Positions 63,870-64,000 of a DNA stretch of 64,000 nt are shown one piece after another. The stretch is from JBCCDY01 sp039030555 (GTDB lineage: Bacteria; Bacteroidota; Bacteroidia; Cytophagales; Cyclobacteriaceae): the NCBI GenBank assembly GCA_039030555.1, contig JBCCDY010000014.1:61322-125321 (forward strand). The letters are read 5' to 3'. A program made the translations under genes and the position numbers. A model generated the notes under the pieces. The model saw only the letters and a list, made by a program, of their open reading frames with translations. It was not told where the DNA came from and made no database searches. Position 1 is the first letter of the stretch. Each line of letters opens with the position of its first letter.

Positions 63870-64000
63870 TCATCGGTTATTTTTACAATTCATTACTAAT
63901 CGAGTGGGAAAGTCGAAGCCGCGCGCGATTTTATTGGCATGAGGAATGTACAGTTTGGGCCGTTCGGGGCTGTCTATAATTTTCGAACTTGAACTCATAC
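63870..64000 (-). CDS. Possible C-terminal end of a gene leaving the window
   Basis: On the minus strand a frame from the window edge, with an ATG at 63998, reads SSSSKIIDSPERPKLYIPHA then NKIARGFDFPTRLVMNCKNN and one more residue before a stop at 63870. The composition is more GC-rich than the neighbouring intergenic DNA and the residues look like protein. I do not recognise the family. It could be chance; about 43 codons are visible. Confidence 0.35.
   Translation of the reverse strand, partial: MSSSSKIIDSPERPKLYIPHANKIARGFDFPTRLVMNCKNNR

Noticed and set aside
63895..63910. A sequence resembling the σ54-like element (minus strand TTCCCACTCGATTAGT) upstream of array member 9.
   Set aside because: The −24 GG is CC, no palindrome is visible at 83 bp (it would fall at the window edge), and the stretch may be part of a coding frame.
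63932..63947. TTGGCAT on the plus strand near the right edge.
   Set aside because: No −12 element follows at the right distance and no gene is seen in that direction.

Overview
The window comes from a member of the Bacteroidota, most likely a marine-type Cytophagales relative. The reasons are an α-amylase with a type IX secretion C-terminal sorting domain, a SusE/SusF-like lipoprotein beside it, promoters of the TAnnTTTG type, a three-subunit SdhCAB complex, and a long array of 800-residue FtsX/MacB-type permeases. Genus cannot be fixed from the sequence alone.

Region 1 (about 1-16 kb) handles starch, maltose and glycogen. It holds the start of a VCBS-repeat lipoprotein, a four-repeat SusE/F-like lipoprotein divergent from a secreted GH13 amylase, 6-phosphofructokinase, an SLC45-type sugar permease, a LacI-family regulator, and a glgE-maltokinase-glgB operon. 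Outside the cell α-glucan is cut. Maltose-type sugars enter through the permease, and maltokinase, GlgE and GlgB can turn maltose into branched glycogen without trehalose synthase. Two AACGTTT palindromes, one in the amylase/SusE divergon and one between lacI and the permease, are the likely LacI operators. A small K+ channel gene follows.

Region 2 (16-34 kb) is mostly housekeeping. It has a tripartite RND efflux operon whose TolC subunit carries an extra periplasmic-binding-protein domain, a lipoprotein, an HtrA protease, an unusual pyruvate-kinase-like protein without a C-terminal domain, an sdhCAB operon split by a DUF433/DUF5615 toxin-antitoxin pair, an orphan antitoxin-like ORF, and ribosomal protein S1 with a strong Shine-Dalgarno sequence, rare in this phylum.

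Region 3 (34-64 kb, nearly all minus strand) is the striking part. One MacB/LolD-type ATPase gene is followed by nine large FtsX-type permease genes and three secreted accessory proteins. Six transcription units share a two-part control region: a σ54-like promoter (TGGCAT-N5-TRGY) and, 82-83 bp upstream, an 18-bp palindrome close to CTGTCTGATATCGGACGG with a second half-site 20 bp away. In one unit the spacing is 73 bp, about one helical turn less. The same control region lies upstream of the lone ATPase gene. This looks like a σ54 regulon of ABC permeases sharing one ATPase, driven by an enhancer-binding protein encoded outside the window. The intergenic spaces also hold a family of imperfect hairpin repeats, an inverted pair of nearly identical 69-bp sequences 14 kb apart, and a frameshifted 38-nt remnant of a further permease start.
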